From contig NZ_JAUTAU010000001.1 in assembly GCF_030818775.1 (NCBI RefSeq), forward strand, positions 3,600,001-3,664,000: a DNA stretch of 64,000 nt. Reading direction: 5' to 3'. Both the position numbers and the translations under genes were made by a program. Below, piece after piece: positions 45,061 through 56,449 of the stretch. Origin of the DNA: Bacillus sp. SORGH_AS_0510 (GTDB lineage Bacteria; Bacillota; Bacilli; Bacillales; Cytobacillaceae). A model generated the notes under the pieces. That model ran no database searches. It saw nothing but the letters and a program-made list of their open reading frames with translations, and had not been told where the DNA came from. The stretch's first letter is position 1, and the number at the start of each line of letters is the position of its first letter.

Positions 45061-46392
45061 TTACGCCTCCATTAACAATAGTTCTGGATCGTTCAATAGA
45101 CGTTTAATATGATTCATTGCGTTTTGAGCAGTAGCACCATCAATCATACGGTGGTCAAAACTTAATGATAACGCTAATACAGGAGCAGCAACAATTTCTC
45201 CGTTACGAACGATTGGTTTTTCTGCAATACGACCTACTCCAAGAATAGCCACTTCTGGGTGGTTAATAACTGGTGTAAACCACTGTCCGCCAGCAGAACC
45301 GATATTAGAAATTGTGCAAGATGCACCCTTCATTTCATTTGGAGCAAGTTTGCCTTCACGTGCTTTTCCAGCTAATTCATTGATTTCATTAGAAATAGTG
45401 AATACAGACTTACGGTCGGCGTCTTTTACAACCGGAACTAATAGACCTTTTTCAGTGTCTGCAGCAATTCCGATATTGTAGTAATGCTTATGAACAATTT
45501 CATTTGTTGCATCATCAAGGGATGTATTTAATACAGGGAACTCTCTTAATGCGCTTGTTAAAGCTTTTACGATATATGGTAAGAAAGTAAGTTTGATGCC
45601 CTTTGCAGCAGCTACTTCCTTAAATTTTTTGCGATGTGCTACAAGTTTAGTTACATCAATTTCATCCATAAGTGTTACGTGTGGTGCAGTGTGCTTAGAA
45701 TTGACCATTGCTTTTGCAATTGCCTTACGGATTCCGCTCATTTTCTCACGAGTTTCTGGATATTCGCCTTGTGGAATTGGAGTCGGTGCCGCTGCCTTAG
45801 GAGCTTCTTGCGCTGCTTCAGCCGCTGGTGCCGCTTGAGGAGCAGCTGTTGCGCCTCCATTTAGGAATGCATCAATATCACTCTTCATAATACGGCCATT
45901 TTTACCTGTTCCAGCTACTAATGCAATTTCTACGCCTTTTTCTCTAGCATATTTACGAACAGATGGCATCGCGATAATACGGCGATTAGGATCAACCTCT
46001 GCTGCAGGTTGAGTTGATGGAGCAGTTGCTGCCGCAGCTGGAGCCGCTGTTTCTTGTTTAGCTTCTGGTGCTGGTGCCGGCGCTTCTTGCTTAGGCTCTT
46101 CATCACCATGATCGCCTTTGAATTGTAAATTTTCATATCCTGGAGCATCAAATGTTACGAGTACCTGTCCAACAGTTGCAACAGTTCCTTCGCCCACTAA
46201 TACTTCCAAAACTGTTCCTTCTACTGGAGAAGGAATTTCTACTACTGCTTTATCGTTTTGAATTTCGCAAAGTACGTCGTCTTCTTGGACTTTATCCCCT
46301 GGTTTTATAAACCATTTAACGATTTCCCCTTCGTGAATACCTTCACCGATGTCAGGCATTTTAAATTGAAATGTGGTTGCGGTTGCGCTCAC
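45061..46392 (-). CDS. pdhC: Dihydrolipoamide acetyltransferase (E2) of pyruvate dehydrogenase
   Basis: A 443-aa E2. One N-terminal lipoyl domain (lysine K48 in [14 protein letters not shown]), an Ala/Pro/Glu-rich linker, a peripheral subunit-binding domain (about 135-170, [11 protein letters not shown]), a second Ala/Pro linker and the catalytic domain with [10 protein letters not shown]. It forms the core of the complex. The GTG start follows GGAGATG. The Ala/Pro linkers are repetitive and strongly biased, as usual. Confidence 0.97.
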   Translation of the reverse strand: MSATATTFQFKMPDIGEGIHEGEIVKWFIKPGDKVQEDDVLCEIQNDKAVVEIPSPVEGTVLEVLVGEGTVATVGQVLVTFDAPGYENLQFKGDHGDEEPKQEAPAPAPEAKQETAAPAAAATAPSTQPAAEVDPNRRIIAMPSVRKYAREKGVEIALVAGTGKNGRIMKSDIDAFLNGGATAAPQAAPAAEAAQEAPKAAAPTPIPQGEYPETREKMSGIRKAIAKAMVNSKHTAPHVTLMDEIDVTKLVAHRKKFKEVAAAKGIKLTFLPYIVKALTSALREFPVLNTSLDDATNEIVHKHYYNIGIAADTEKGLLVPVVKDADRKSVFTISNEINELAGKAREGKLAPNEMKGASCTISNIGSAGGQWFTPVINHPEVAILGVGRIAEKPIVRNGEIVAAPVLALSLSFDHRMIDGATAQNAMNHIKRLLNDPELLLMEA

Positions 46393-46434
46393 TGGGATTC
46401 ATCTCCTATTGTATAGATTTCAGTTAATCCTCTA

Positions 46435-47412
46435 TTAGAAAGTTAGAACTTTTTTAGCAGTTTCGATTACATCTTTATAGTTAGGAAGCCATACAGATTC
46501 AGCTTGTGAGAAAGGATAAATTGTATCTGCAGCAGCCACACGCAATACTGGTGCTTCTAAGCTAAGAATTGCACGATCGTTAATCTCAGCTACCACGTTA
46601 GCTGCAATACCAGCTTGCTTTTGTGCTTCTTGAACAACAATCGCACGGCCAGTTTTTTCAACAGAAGCAATAATAGTATCAATATCAAGTGGGCTAATTG
46701 TACGTAAATCAATAACTTCCACAGAATGACCTTCTTTAGCTAATTCTTCTGCCGCTTTTAGAGACTCATGTACCATTGCACCATAAGTAATGATAGATAA
46801 ATCTGTACCTTCACGTTTTACGTCTGCTTTTCCAAGTGGAATTGTGTACTCTTCCTCAGGAACTTCTTGACGGAAAGCACGATATAATTTTAAATGCTCT
46901 AAGAAGATAACTGGGTCATTGTCACGAATGGCAGATAATAATAATCCTTTTGCATCATAAGGTGTAGAAGGAACAACTACCTTCAAACCAGGAGTTTGTG
47001 CCATTAATCCTTCTAAGCTGTCTGAGTGCAATTCAGGAGTATGTACTCCACCACCAAATGGAGAACGAACAGTAATTGGCATATTGTAACGGCCACCAGA
47101 GCGGTAACGCATACGAGACATTTGTCCAGCAATAGAATCCATTACTTCAAAAACAAATCCAAAGAATTGAATTTCAGGAATAGGACGGAATCCTGTTAAT
47201 GCAAGACCAATTGATAAACCACCAATACCAGATTCAGCAAGTGGTGTATCAAATACACGGTCTTCGCCAAATTCTTTATGAAGTCCTTCAGTTGCACGGA
47301 ATACCCCGCCGTTAACCCCAACGTCTTCCCCAAAAATAAGGGTTTTAGGATCGTTGCGCAACTCAATTCTTAAAGCATCAGTGATTGCTTGAATCATTGT
47401 CATTTGAGCCAT
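46435..47412 (-). CDS. pdhB: Pyruvate dehydrogenase E1 beta
   Basis: A 325-aa transketolase-fold subunit equal in length to B. subtilis Pdh[30 protein letters not shown] and [15 protein letters not shown] are typical of E1 beta. It pairs with PdhA to decarboxylate pyruvate with thiamine diphosphate. The gap to pdhA is 3 nt. Confidence 0.97.
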   Translation of the reverse strand: MAQMTMIQAITDALRIELRNDPKTLIFGEDVGVNGGVFRATEGLHKEFGEDRVFDTPLAESGIGGLSIGLALTGFRPIPEIQFFGFVFEVMDSIAGQMSRMRYRSGGRYNMPITVRSPFGGGVHTPELHSDSLEGLMAQTPGLKVVVPSTPYDAKGLLLSAIRDNDPVIFLEHLKLYRAFRQEVPEEEYTIPLGKADVKREGTDLSIITYGAMVHESLKAAEELAKEGHSVEVIDLRTISPLDIDTIIASVEKTGRAIVVQEAQKQAGIAANVVAEINDRAILSLEAPVLRVAAADTIYPFSQAESVWLPNYKDVIETAKKVLTF

Positions 47413-47415
47413 GAC

Positions 47416-48582
<1,167 letters not shown>

Positions 48583-48758
48583 CTAAGTTAGATTACCCCA
48601 AAAACGCACGGGTCATGTCGGCCAAGTTCTTGAAATTACTAATAGATAGTTTTCACAGAAAAGATAAGATAAACGAAAAAATCTTCCTTATACCAACATT
48701 TTATTCTGTATCACTATTTTATGTAACTCAATTGATACAATTATTTAACTCATATATG

Positions 48759-48787
48759 AGTGTACATCAATCATTTTCCTTCGTCAA
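48759..48787 (-). promoter_or_regulatory. Candidate pdhA promoter
   Basis: Minus-strand TTGACG (48782-48787) and TACACT (48759-48764) with a 17-bp spacer resemble a sigma-A promoter. It implies an untranslated leader of about 220 nt before pdhA. The remaining sequence from 48532 to 48952 shows no gene or clear operator. Confidence 0.5.
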
Positions 48788-48916
48788 ATACTATGTTTAA
48801 TAATTTTACACCACAATCATATTATTTAATTTCCGTAAAATTATAACATCTGTATCATTTAAATCAACTAACTGTTATATAAAATAACTCTTATTTCGCA
48901 TTTGTTATAATATAGA

Positions 48917-48943
48917 AAAAACCGGCCATTATAGCCGATTTTT
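48917..48943 (-). terminator. Terminator after ykyA
   Basis: Stem AAAACCGGC/GCCGATTTT (one mismatch) with T-rich tail, 10 nt past the ykyA stop. Confidence 0.7.
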
Positions 48944-48952
48944 GGTTTACAC

Positions 48953-49615
48953 TTATTTTTCTGGTTCTAGTCCTGCTTTTTTATAAAAAGCCACCTTTTT
49001 GTCATTGTATTGCTCGGTTAGCTTATTAAAGTTTTCGTTTGCTTCAAATACCTTTTTATAATTATCATTAAGCTGAGTTACCTTAGTCTCTAAATCTTCT
49101 AGTGGTACATCCTTATTTTTAAACATTTCATATAATTCTTTATCATTTTTTAATGCCTCAATATAATACTTATTCAATACTTCATGGGCTTGATACCTTT
49201 GGGTCATGATACTGTGTAGGTCATTCGCTAATTGCGCAAGTTTCTTATCTTGTATTTCATCCTTTATCTTTGCTACCTTTTTAAATTCCTTTTCAGAATC
49301 CCGAATGCTTTTTGTTTCTTTTTCCATATGTTCTTTTCTTTTGTCAATTAGAGCCAATGCTTTATCGGAAAGCTTGACGATTTGGTCATATTCCTTCATG
49401 CCTAATTTGATAATCTCATCATATAATGTTTTTTCTTCATCTTCTAATTTAACTAGCGGCTCTTGCTGTTCTTCAAAGACCTTCTCTTTTGATACAACCT
49501 TTTCTAACACATCATACATTTTTTCTTCGGGTGTTTCTTTTGCTAAGCAACCAGATAAAATAAAAATAACAGCTATTACAGGTATAATAAAACACCATTT
49601 GCATTTTAATAACAC
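48953..49615 (-). CDS. ykyA: YkyA family lipoprotein
   Basis: A 220-aa lipoprotein (lipobox ILSGC near residue 22) followed by a long, highly charged alpha-helical region that should form coiled coils. The family (putative cell-wall binding lipoprotein) has no firm function. The GTG at 49615 is chosen because GGGAGG lies 7 nt upstream. It lies between def and pdhA as in B. subtilis. Confidence 0.87.
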   Translation of the reverse strand: MLLKCKWCFIIPVIAVIFILSGCLAKETPEEKMYDVLEKVVSKEKVFEEQQEPLVKLEDEEKTLYDEIIKLGMKEYDQIVKLSDKALALIDKRKEHMEKETKSIRDSEKEFKKVAKIKDEIQDKKLAQLANDLHSIMTQRYQAHEVLNKYYIEALKNDKELYEMFKNKDVPLEDLETKVTQLNDNYKKVFEANENFNKLTEQYNDKKVAFYKKAGLEPEK

Positions 49616-49790
49616 TTTACAACCTCCCAACTACACTCAACTCCTACTATATCGATACTTGGAATTTTTGACAATATCGAACCCCCTAAAGAGGTTGATA
49701 TGATATATGATTAATCAATGATTAACATTTTATCTATAGTCTGTTAGACTATGGATACTAATTATTTTATTGAACACAGGAGTGAAGGTT

Positions 49791-50345
49791 ATGTTAACGA
49801 TGGAGGATATTATTCGAGATGGCCATCCAACCCTTCGGAAAGTGGCTTCAGAAGTTGTCATGCCGCCATCAGAAGAGGATAAACAAATACTATCCAGCTT
49901 ACTCGAATATGTAATTAACAGTCAAAATAGTGAAATTGCTTCAAAGCATGGCTTGCGGCCAGGAATTGGATTAGCAGCACCGCAGATCAACGTCTCTAAA
50001 CGAATGATTGCAGTACACGTAACTGACGAAAAAGGGGTACTATATAGCTACGCCCTATTTAATCCTAAGATTGTTAGCCACTCTGTTGAGAAGGCTTATC
50101 TGCAAACTGGTGAAGGTTGTCTTTCAGTCGATGCAGCCATTCCAGGATATGTCCCTCGTTATGCAAGAATTACAGTTAAAGGGATAACTATAGATGGTGA
50201 AGAGATTAAAATCCGTTTAAAAGGTTTACCCGCAATTTGTTTCCAGCATGAAATTGACCACTTAAACGGTGTGATGTTTTACGATCATATTGATCATGCA
50301 GACCCTTTAAAACCAATCGAAGGGGCAACAGCAATCGAACGTTAA
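49791..50345 (+). CDS. def: Peptide deformylase (YkrB type)
   Basis: A 184-aa metalloenzyme that removes the N-formyl group from new proteins. The three motifs are GIGLAAPQ (58-65), EGCLS (108-112) and QHEIDH (152-157); metal ligands C110, H153 and H157 and the catalytic E154 are present. The ATG at 49791 follows AGGAGTGAAGG; a longer frame begins seven codons upstream. The length equals B. subtilis YkrB. Convergent with ykrA across a strong terminator. Confidence 0.96.
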   Translation: MLTMEDIIRDGHPTLRKVASEVVMPPSEEDKQILSSLLEYVINSQNSEIASKHGLRPGIGLAAPQINVSKRMIAVHVTDEKGVLYSYALFNPKIVSHSVEKAYLQTGEGCLSVDAAIPGYVPRYARITVKGITIDGEEIKIRLKGLPAICFQHEIDHLNGVMFYDHIDHADPLKPIEGATAIER

Positions 50346-50380
50346 AAGGAGGCGACTCATGAAGAGTCGACCTCCTTTTT
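50344..50380. terminator. Bidirectional terminator def/ykrA
   Basis: A near-perfect 15-bp stem AAAAGGAGGCGACTC with a 5-nt loop follows the def stop. It also serves ykrA through the family A repeat. Confidence 0.88.
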
Positions 50381-50403
50381 TATATAATAAGAAATCATAA
50401 AAA

Positions 50404-50539
50404 TCGACTTCGAGAATTGTCCAGCTCCAGCGCCTAGCCCCTCGGGTCAAATAACCTTCTGCAATAAAAGTCATAGAACCACTTTTTTCGCAGAAGAACA
50501 TTTGCCTGTCGTGGCTGATCAAGGCGCTTCCGCTTTTCT
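50404..50539 (-). repeat. Family A repeat, copy 5
   Basis: About 136 bp in minus orientation. Its first two bases (AG) form the last two bases of the ykrA stop codon TAG. The inner arms diverge more than in the other copies. A terminator follows 23 nt later. Confidence 0.85.
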
Positions 50540-51308
50540 ATATTAACTGTAGTTCCTTTAATCCGTTCCAAATACCATCGTCCGACACATCACTAGTAAT
50601 GAGATCTGCATTCGCCTTAGCTTCGGGCACGCCGTTCCCCATTGCCACTCCTGTTCCAACAGCTTTTAACATCTCTAAATCATTCAATCCGTCCCCAAAT
50701 GCATAAACATCCTTTAACTCAAATCCTAACCGTTCTATCATTTTTTTAATTCCTTCTGCCTTTGAACCGCCCTTTGGCAAGATATCAACAGAATACGGAT
50801 GCCATCTTATAAAATGAAAGTTTGGATATTCAACTGAGTAATTAAGCTCTTCTAGTTCTTTGCAAAATAGGAGTGATTGGTACATTTTACGGTTTAAGTA
50901 AAAACTTGCATCTTCTTCAGGATGTGTAAAATTCAAACTCCCTAGGCTTTTCTCGATATATGGATGGTGCTTCACGCTTGCTTTCATTGTTTGGTGGTTC
51001 ATAAAAACTAATGGGTGTTCATTTATTTTTGCTTTCTGGAATAAGCTCTCTAAATCCTTTTCATTTAAGGTGTTTTCATAAATAATTTCATTCTCAAAAA
51101 CAACAAATTGCCCATTAAAACTGACAAATGAATCTATTTCTAACTCTTCGCGCAAATTGGTAAACATAAATGGCGCTCTGCCTGTAGCAATAGCTATAAA
51201 AACTCCATTATCCTTTAGTAATTTTATAGCCTTTTTCGTACTATCAGGTAAATTTTTTTCATGATCTAGCAGTGTACCATCTATATCAAAAAAAACAATT
51301 TTTTTCAT
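50538..51308 (-). CDS. ykrA: Cof-type HAD-IIB hydrolase (YkrA)
   Basis: A 256-aa haloacid dehalogenase-type phosphatase. Catalytic FFDIDGTLLDHEK with the DxD pair, IAIATGR (motif II) and FGDGLNDLEML (motif IV) are present, with an IIB cap between them. It probably hydrolyses sugar phosphates or flavin nucleotides; the substrate is unknown. AGGAG precedes the ATG. Its stop codon is shared with the edge of a family A repeat. Confidence 0.9.
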   Translation of the reverse strand: MKKIVFFDIDGTLLDHEKNLPDSTKKAIKLLKDNGVFIAIATGRAPFMFTNLREELEIDSFVSFNGQFVVFENEIIYENTLNEKDLESLFQKAKINEHPLVFMNHQTMKASVKHHPYIEKSLGSLNFTHPEEDASFYLNRKMYQSLLFCKELEELNYSVEYPNFHFIRWHPYSVDILPKGGSKAEGIKKMIERLGFELKDVYAFGDGLNDLEMLKAVGTGVAMGNGVPEAKANADLITSDVSDDGIWNGLKELQLI

Positions 51309-51334
51309 TTTAAAATAACTCCTTTTGTTTGAAA

Positions 51335-52231
51335 CTATGCTGTAAAGGTCTCATTTGATTTTGCTCTAGGTTTCAAGGTTGAAATAAAAACCCCTGCAAA
51401 AATAATTAATAATCCCACTAACATGGAAAAATGAATTTCTTCTTTTAAAAGGAAGGTTCCCCAAATTATAGCCGATACCGGTACTAAATAGGTTACTAGT
51501 GAAGCAAATTCTGCACTTCCCTCTTTCACCAAATAGTAGTACAGCAAATATGCGATACCCGAACCTAATACTCCCAACCCAACAAAAGACCCAAAAGTAT
51601 TTACATTAATAAAGCCCGAAAGTGATTCTGGCGTTGTAAAAAGCACCGAAAAAAAACTTATAATAGCTGAAATAAATAACGTAAAGAAGGAAGTTTCAAG
51701 CACAGATAAATGACCCATATATTTTTTTGAAAGATGTGAGCCAATCCCATAGCATAAAGTAGCACCGGTCATTAATAATATCCCGATGATATTTCCTGAA
51801 AAAATATCCCCTAGTTTAAAATCAGATACAATATAAATCCCTGTAAAACCAACCAATATGCCTATCCACTGACTCCTACGAAGCGATGAGGAAAAGAACA
51901 AAGCACCAATAACTAAAGTCCATATGGGTGTTGTAGCATTAATAATTGAAGCCATACCTGATGAAAGCTTTGTTTCACTTGAACTAATCAAAACCCATGG
52001 TAGAGCGTTATTTGTCAAAGCAACCAAAAACAATTTAAACCATGGTAATGTCCGTAGTTTTATTCTTTTCTTGCTTAAGATCATTATTAGTAGAAGGGAA
52101 CTCGCTCCAAATAGACACCTTCCGAATACCACTACAACTGGATCCATGGAAGACAAAAGTAATTTTATGAATAGAAACGAAGTTCCCCAAATAAGACTTA
52201 ATACGGCTAAAGCACTAAATAATTTTCCCAT
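51335..52231 (-). CDS. DMT superfamily (EamA) transporter
   Basis: A 298-aa protein with ten membrane segments in two EamA halves, the second ending in LKEEIHFSMLVGLLIIFAGV. It is a putative metabolite exporter with unknown substrate. It starts 26 nt upstream of ykrA in the same direction, so co-transcription is likely. B. subtilis lacks it at this locus. Confidence 0.87.
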   Translation of the reverse strand: MGKLFSALAVLSLIWGTSFLFIKLLLSSMDPVVVVFGRCLFGASSLLLIMILSKKRIKLRTLPWFKLFLVALTNNALPWVLISSSETKLSSGMASIINATTPIWTLVIGALFFSSSLRRSQWIGILVGFTGIYIVSDFKLGDIFSGNIIGILLMTGATLCYGIGSHLSKKYMGHLSVLETSFFTLFISAIISFFSVLFTTPESLSGFINVNTFGSFVGLGVLGSGIAYLLYYYLVKEGSAEFASLVTYLVPVSAIIWGTFLLKEEIHFSMLVGLLIIFAGVFISTLKPRAKSNETFTA

Positions 52232-52468
52232 TTCACCATTCTTCCTCTTCTATTTAATTTATCCCTTTAAAACACTAAACCTTCTATTAATTATTGTCAA
52301 TTTGGTATTGTCACCAATATTCCATGTTTATCCATGAAAGAATATGCGTTTTTATCATATTATAATAGTAAAAAAACCTTTCTTTTTAAAAACCTTCAAT
52401 ATTCTACCATTGATTGCTTTACATTGGACAAGGATCGTATAAAATAAGAGGTAAGGAGATGATCCACT

Positions 52469-52540
52469 ATGTTAAAGAAGCTACGCAAAAAGCTCTTAAA
52501 ACAGTGGAATGATTTACTCAGAAAGAAATCTATTGCCTAA
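52469..52540 (+). CDS. Possible 23-aa basic peptide
   Basis: A short open frame starting MLKKLRKKLLKQWND, rich in Lys, Leu and Arg, likely an amphipathic helix. GTAAGGAG lies about 9 nt upstream of the ATG, and a hairpin with stem GAGCCCTTC follows 8 nt after the stop, so the unit looks like a small independent gene. A TTGCTT-18-TATAAA pair lies just upstream, but the promoter is weak. Coding status is unproven. Apart from this, the gap from 52232 to 52720 shows only the hairpin. Confidence 0.4.
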   Translation: MLKKLRKKLLKQWNDLLRKKSIA

Positions 52541-52548
52541 AATTTTCC

Positions 52549-52575
52549 GAGCCCTTCAAAACTTGCGAAGGGCTC
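52549..52575 (+). terminator. Hairpin after the 23-aa frame
   Basis: A perfect 9-bp stem GAGCCCTTC/GAAGGGCTC with a short T-rich tail (CTTCCTTATT). Confidence 0.6.
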
Positions 52576-52720
52576 CTTCCTTATTGTACATTGTAAAAAC
52601 AGCGATTCTTTTACATACTTTTCACATTAGTCCAATGACTCCCAAAGAAAATAAATGAAAAAGATGAAAATGTTTTATATAATAGAAAAAGTTATGATTT
52701 TAGTTAGGAGCGATAATGTT

Positions 52721-52933
52721 ATGATTTTCAAAGTTTATTACCAGCAGAGTATTACAGAAGTTCCAGTTCGCGAAAACACAAAATCCCTCTTTGTTGAAGG
52801 GGAATCAGTTAGAGATGTACGTACAAAAATTGCTGATCGTGGATATAATGTAGAATTTGTACAGGAAGTAACGGGAGCATTTTTAGAATACGAAAGACAA
52901 AATGAAGACTTTAAAGTATTGGAGATTGGATAA
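52721..52933 (+). CDS. rpoY: RNA polymerase epsilon subunit RpoY
   Basis: A 70-aa small subunit of Bacillota RNA polymerase (YkzG), opening [20 protein letters not shown]. The ATG at 52721 follows TAGGAG; the longer upstream frame is rejected because this is where the family starts. It is 3 nt upstream of rnjA, the conserved rpoY-rnjA operon. Confidence 0.94.
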   Translation: MIFKVYYQQSITEVPVRENTKSLFVEGESVRDVRTKIADRGYNVEFVQEVTGAFLEYERQNEDFKVLEIG

Positions 52934-52936
52934 TTT

Positions 52937-54604
52937 ATGAAATTTGTTAAAAATGATCAAACTGCTGTTTTTGCCTTAGGTGGTTTAGGTGAAATAGGCA
53001 AGAATACGTATGCAGTTCAATTCCAGGATGAAATCATTTTAATTGATGCTGGAATAAAATTCCCAGAGGATGAATTATTAGGTATTGATTATGTCATCCC
53101 TGACTACACCTACTTAGTAAAAAATGAAGATAAAATCAAAGGCCTTTTTGTAACACATGGACACGAAGATCATATTGGTGGGATCCCTTACCTTCTTCGT
53201 GAAATTAACATTCCTATCTATGGCGGCAAATTGGCATTAGGATTAATCAAAAACAAACTAGAAGAACACGGACTATTAAGAAATGCAAAACTGATCGAGA
53301 TTAAGGAAGACGATATCATTAAGTTCCGTAAGACATCAGTAACATTTTTCCGTACGACCCACAGTATTCCAGATTCCTACGGTATCGTTGTAAAAACACC
53401 ACCCGGTCAAGTCGTTCATACAGGTGATTTTAAATTTGATTTTACCCCTGTAGGTGAGCCTGCCAATTTAACCAAAATGGCCGAGATTGGTAAAGAAGGT
53501 GTTTTATGTTTACTGTCAGATAGTACTAACAGCGAAATTCCTGATTTTACGATGTCAGAACGCCGTGTCGGCGAAAGTATCCATGATATTTTCAGAAAGG
53601 TCGATGGCCGCATCATTTTCGCAACCTTCGCATCTAATATACACAGACTACAACAAGTGGTAGAAGCCGCTGTAGTAAACGGAAGAAAAGTAGCGGTATT
53701 TGGTCGAAGCATGGAAGCTGCAATTAATATCGGGCTTGAATTAGGGTATATTACAGCACCTAAGGAAACTTTTATTGAGGCTAATCAAATTAATCGTCTT
53801 CCTGCAGACAAGGTTACTATTCTTTGTACAGGGAGCCAGGGTGAACCAATGGCAGCTCTATCGCGAATTGCTAATGGAACACACCGTCAAATTCAAATTA
53901 TACCTGGGGATACAGTTGTATTTTCTTCATCTCCAATTCCAGGAAATACAATTAGTGTAAGTAGAACCATTAATATGCTTTATCGTGCTGGCGCTGAAGT
54001 TATTCACGGTAAGTTAAGTAATATCCATACATCAGGACACGGTGGTCAAGAAGAGCAGAAACTGATGCTCCGTTTAATTAAACCTAAATTCTTTATGCCA
54101 ATCCACGGCGAGTACCGGATGCAGAAAATGCACGCTAAGCTTGCGGTTGATTGTGGTGTAGAAGAAGAAAATTGCTTTATCATGGACAATGGTGAAGTGT
54201 TGGCTCTGTCTGAAAATACAGCTCAGGTTGCAGGAAAAATTCCTTCCGGCTCTGTTTATATTGATGGCAGTGGGGTTGGCGATATTGGTAATATCGTTCT
54301 TCGCGATCGACGCATCCTTTCAGAAGAAGGCTTAGTAGTAGTCGTAGTAAGCATTAATATGAAAGAATTTAAAATTGCTTCAGGTCCAGACCTAATTTCT
54401 CGTGGATTTGTGTATATGAGAGAGTCTGGTGATTTAATCAATGATGCTCAAAACTTGATTACTAAACATTTAAACAAAGTCATGGAACGCAAAACCAGCC
54501 AATGGTCTGAAATAAAAAATGAAATAACAGACACATTAGCTCCATTCCTTTATGAAAAAACAAAGCGTAGACCAATGATCCTTCCTATTATTATGGAAGT
54601 ATAA
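52937..54604 (+). CDS. rnjA: Ribonuclease J1
   Basis: A 555-aa metallo-beta-lactamase/beta-CASP ribonuclease with 5'-3' exo- and endonuclease activity, central to mRNA turnover. The zinc motif HGHEDHIGG is at residues 74-82, with HTGDFKFDF and [13 protein letters not shown] further along. Length matches the family. Translationally close to rpoY. SR1P, also in this window, is reported to modulate the GapA-RNase J1 contact. Confidence 0.97.
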   Translation: MKFVKNDQTAVFALGGLGEIGKNTYAVQFQDEIILIDAGIKFPEDELLGIDYVIPDYTYLVKNEDKIKGLFVTHGHEDHIGGIPYLLREINIPIYGGKLALGLIKNKLEEHGLLRNAKLIEIKEDDIIKFRKTSVTFFRTTHSIPDSYGIVVKTPPGQVVHTGDFKFDFTPVGEPANLTKMAEIGKEGVLCLLSDSTNSEIPDFTMSERRVGESIHDIFRKVDGRIIFATFASNIHRLQQVVEAAVVNGRKVAVFGRSMEAAINIGLELGYITAPKETFIEANQINRLPADKVTILCTGSQGEPMAALSRIANGTHRQIQIIPGDTVVFSSSPIPGNTISVSRTINMLYRAGAEVIHGKLSNIHTSGHGGQEEQKLMLRLIKPKFFMPIHGEYRMQKMHAKLAVDCGVEEENCFIMDNGEVLALSENTAQVAGKIPSGSVYIDGSGVGDIGNIVLRDRRILSEEGLVVVVVSINMKEFKIASGPDLISRGFVYMRESGDLINDAQNLITKHLNKVMERKTSQWSEIKNEITDTLAPFLYEKTKRRPMILPIIMEV

Positions 54605-54613
54605 ACACTATAG

Positions 54614-54644
54614 AAAAAGCTCCAGCCTTTGGCTGGAGCTTTTC
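54614..54644. terminator. Convergent terminator rnjA/ktrC
   Basis: A perfect stem AAAAGCTCCAGCC/GGCTGGAGCTTTT with a 3-nt loop. Confidence 0.87.
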
Positions 54645-55304
54645 TTATTCAAGTACCTTCTTTTCGAATCGATCGATGTCAATGTCAGTTCCAATAACAA
54701 TTAATACATCATTAAGATAAATGGATTCACTTGCTTGAGGTGAAACAATGATTTCATCTCCTCTTTTTATCGCAACAATATTAAGGCCGTATTTCTTACG
54801 TATGTCTAAATCAATAATGGTATGCCCACTAAGTTTTCCGTTAGCAACTATTTCTACAATACTATGCTCATCAGAAAGCTGTAAATAATCAACCACATTA
54901 CTGGATGTCATATTGGTCGCAATCCTTTTACCCATATCTCTTTCTGGATGTACTACATGGTCTGCTCCAATTTTCCTTAGAACCTTTTCATGATAATCAT
55001 TTTGAGCTTTTACAGTAATTCGTGCTACACCTAACTCTTTTAGAATAAGGGTAGTTAATATACTGGATTGTATGTCATCCCCAATAGCTACAATTACATG
55101 ATCGAAGTTACGAATCCCAAGGCTTTTTAATACATTTTCGTCTGTTGTATCTCCAACTACTGCATGAGAAGCAATCATCGCATATTCATTCACTCGCTCT
55201 TCGTTCGAATCTATAGCCAATACTTCCATTCCTTCATCAGTGAGCGTTCGGCAAATACTCCCGCCGAATCGACCTAAGCCAATTACTGCATAACTTTTCT
55301 TCAT
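54645..55304 (-). CDS. ktrC: Potassium uptake regulator KtrC (RCK protein)
   Basis: A 219-aa cytosolic RCK protein. The Rossmann motif VIGLGRFGGSICRTL opens the N-terminal RCK domain; an RCK-C domain fills about residues 135-219. KtrC gates the KtrD potassium channel and binds adenine nucleotides and c-di-AMP. The channel gene is not beside it, as is normal for ktrC. darB, another c-di-AMP protein, lies about 6 kb away. Confidence 0.92.
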   Translation of the reverse strand: MKKSYAVIGLGRFGGSICRTLTDEGMEVLAIDSNEERVNEYAMIASHAVVGDTTDENVLKSLGIRNFDHVIVAIGDDIQSSILTTLILKELGVARITVKAQNDYHEKVLRKIGADHVVHPERDMGKRIATNMTSSNVVDYLQLSDEHSIVEIVANGKLSGHTIIDLDIRKKYGLNIVAIKRGDEIIVSPQASESIYLNDVLIVIGTDIDIDRFEKKVLE

Positions 55305-55375
55305 ACGATTACTCCCCTACTATTGTCTTAATCATGATGGTTATATAATAGCATTCTGTCAACTGCCCACGCTAC

Positions 55376-56290
55376 CTAATCTTGTTTATTTCTTGTTTTT
55401 CCCTTTTTAAATAATAGAAAACCCAAAATGACGAGAATCCCAAGAACAATAAGAATCGGTAGATTCCCAATAATAAATACAACTAACCCGGACATGAATG
55501 CTAGGAGCATGTTCGTGCTCTTCATAAATTGCTTTTTCGTTTTCTCCCATGTATTTAACTGGTCTTTGTCAATATCAGGTACGATCACTTTATTTTCGAA
55601 AAGTGTTATGGTAACTGTGGATAGAGAAGTTTGATTTTCAAGGTATTTCATTCTGCCTTCAATTGTTTCAATCTCCTCTTGGACACCAGCTAAATCCGCA
55701 GAAATTTTTAATAGGTCCTCCGTTTTTGCCGCATTCTTCATAAAAGTTAATAGTCTTTCCTCAACTACTCTTTTTGATTTTAATCTTGATTCAAGGTCCA
55801 CGTATTCCTCTGTTACATCTTGACCTGAAATGTTCCTCTGTAATACTTCTACCGCCTCCCCTTCCGCATCATGCAGAAAGGTCTGAAAATATTTCTGGGG
55901 AACTCTAATCGTGATAGTACCACTTATTTGTTCGTTCCCCTCTCTAGCCACATTTGATTGTGAAATATAACCTCCGTATTTTACTGCTTTTTCTTCTAAA
56001 CTTTGAACAGTTTTCTCAAATTTTTTTACCTTAAGCTGCAAATCAGCCTGATAAATAACCATCTGCTTTGTTCCTTCGAATTTACCAGGCTCACTGGTTT
56101 GTTCCCCCTTCGATTTTTCACTTGAAAAATTAGAAGTTTCCCCTTTGTTCCCAGACGCTGCCGAATCCATCACAGTTTTTTCATCACTCATTTTAGCAGA
56201 TTCATTCTTACTGCTAGAGCTACAACCAGCTAAACCAATAAACATGATTAATAAATAAACAGGCACCCATTTTAATATCCTTTTTCTCAT
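55376..56290 (-). CDS. DUF4349 lipoprotein with C-terminal membrane anchor
   Basis: A 304-aa protein with lipobox LAGC (C23), a Ser/Lys/Glu-rich linker (24-75), the DUF4349 domain with a long coiled coil (about 80-230) and a C-terminal membrane segment (near 270-293) followed by a basic tail. Both ends could be membrane-attached, with the domain outside. Function unknown. AGGGGTG precedes the ATG. Located between ktrC and dapL without a B. subtilis counterpart there. Confidence 0.85.
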   Translation of the reverse strand: MRKRILKWVPVYLLIMFIGLAGCSSSSKNESAKMSDEKTVMDSAASGNKGETSNFSSEKSKGEQTSEPGKFEGTKQMVIYQADLQLKVKKFEKTVQSLEEKAVKYGGYISQSNVAREGNEQISGTITIRVPQKYFQTFLHDAEGEAVEVLQRNISGQDVTEEYVDLESRLKSKRVVEERLLTFMKNAAKTEDLLKISADLAGVQEEIETIEGRMKYLENQTSLSTVTITLFENKVIVPDIDKDQLNTWEKTKKQFMKSTNMLLAFMSGLVVFIIGNLPILIVLGILVILGFLLFKKGKTRNKQD

Positions 56291-56449
56291 AACCCTGACA
56301 CCCCTCTAATAATCTTCTTGGTTAAGCAGAAAAAACATTTTAGTATTATTAATACCGACGATAAAACAGAAACAAGGTTACAACAGGGAATAAAAATTAT
56401 GTATAAAAGTAAAAACTGCCCGTCTCAAGAAACGAACAGTCTTCCTTCT

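Noticed and set aside
48615..48800. 61-aa open frame in the pdh leader
   Set aside because: Opposite to the promoter, no ribosome site, A/T-driven composition.
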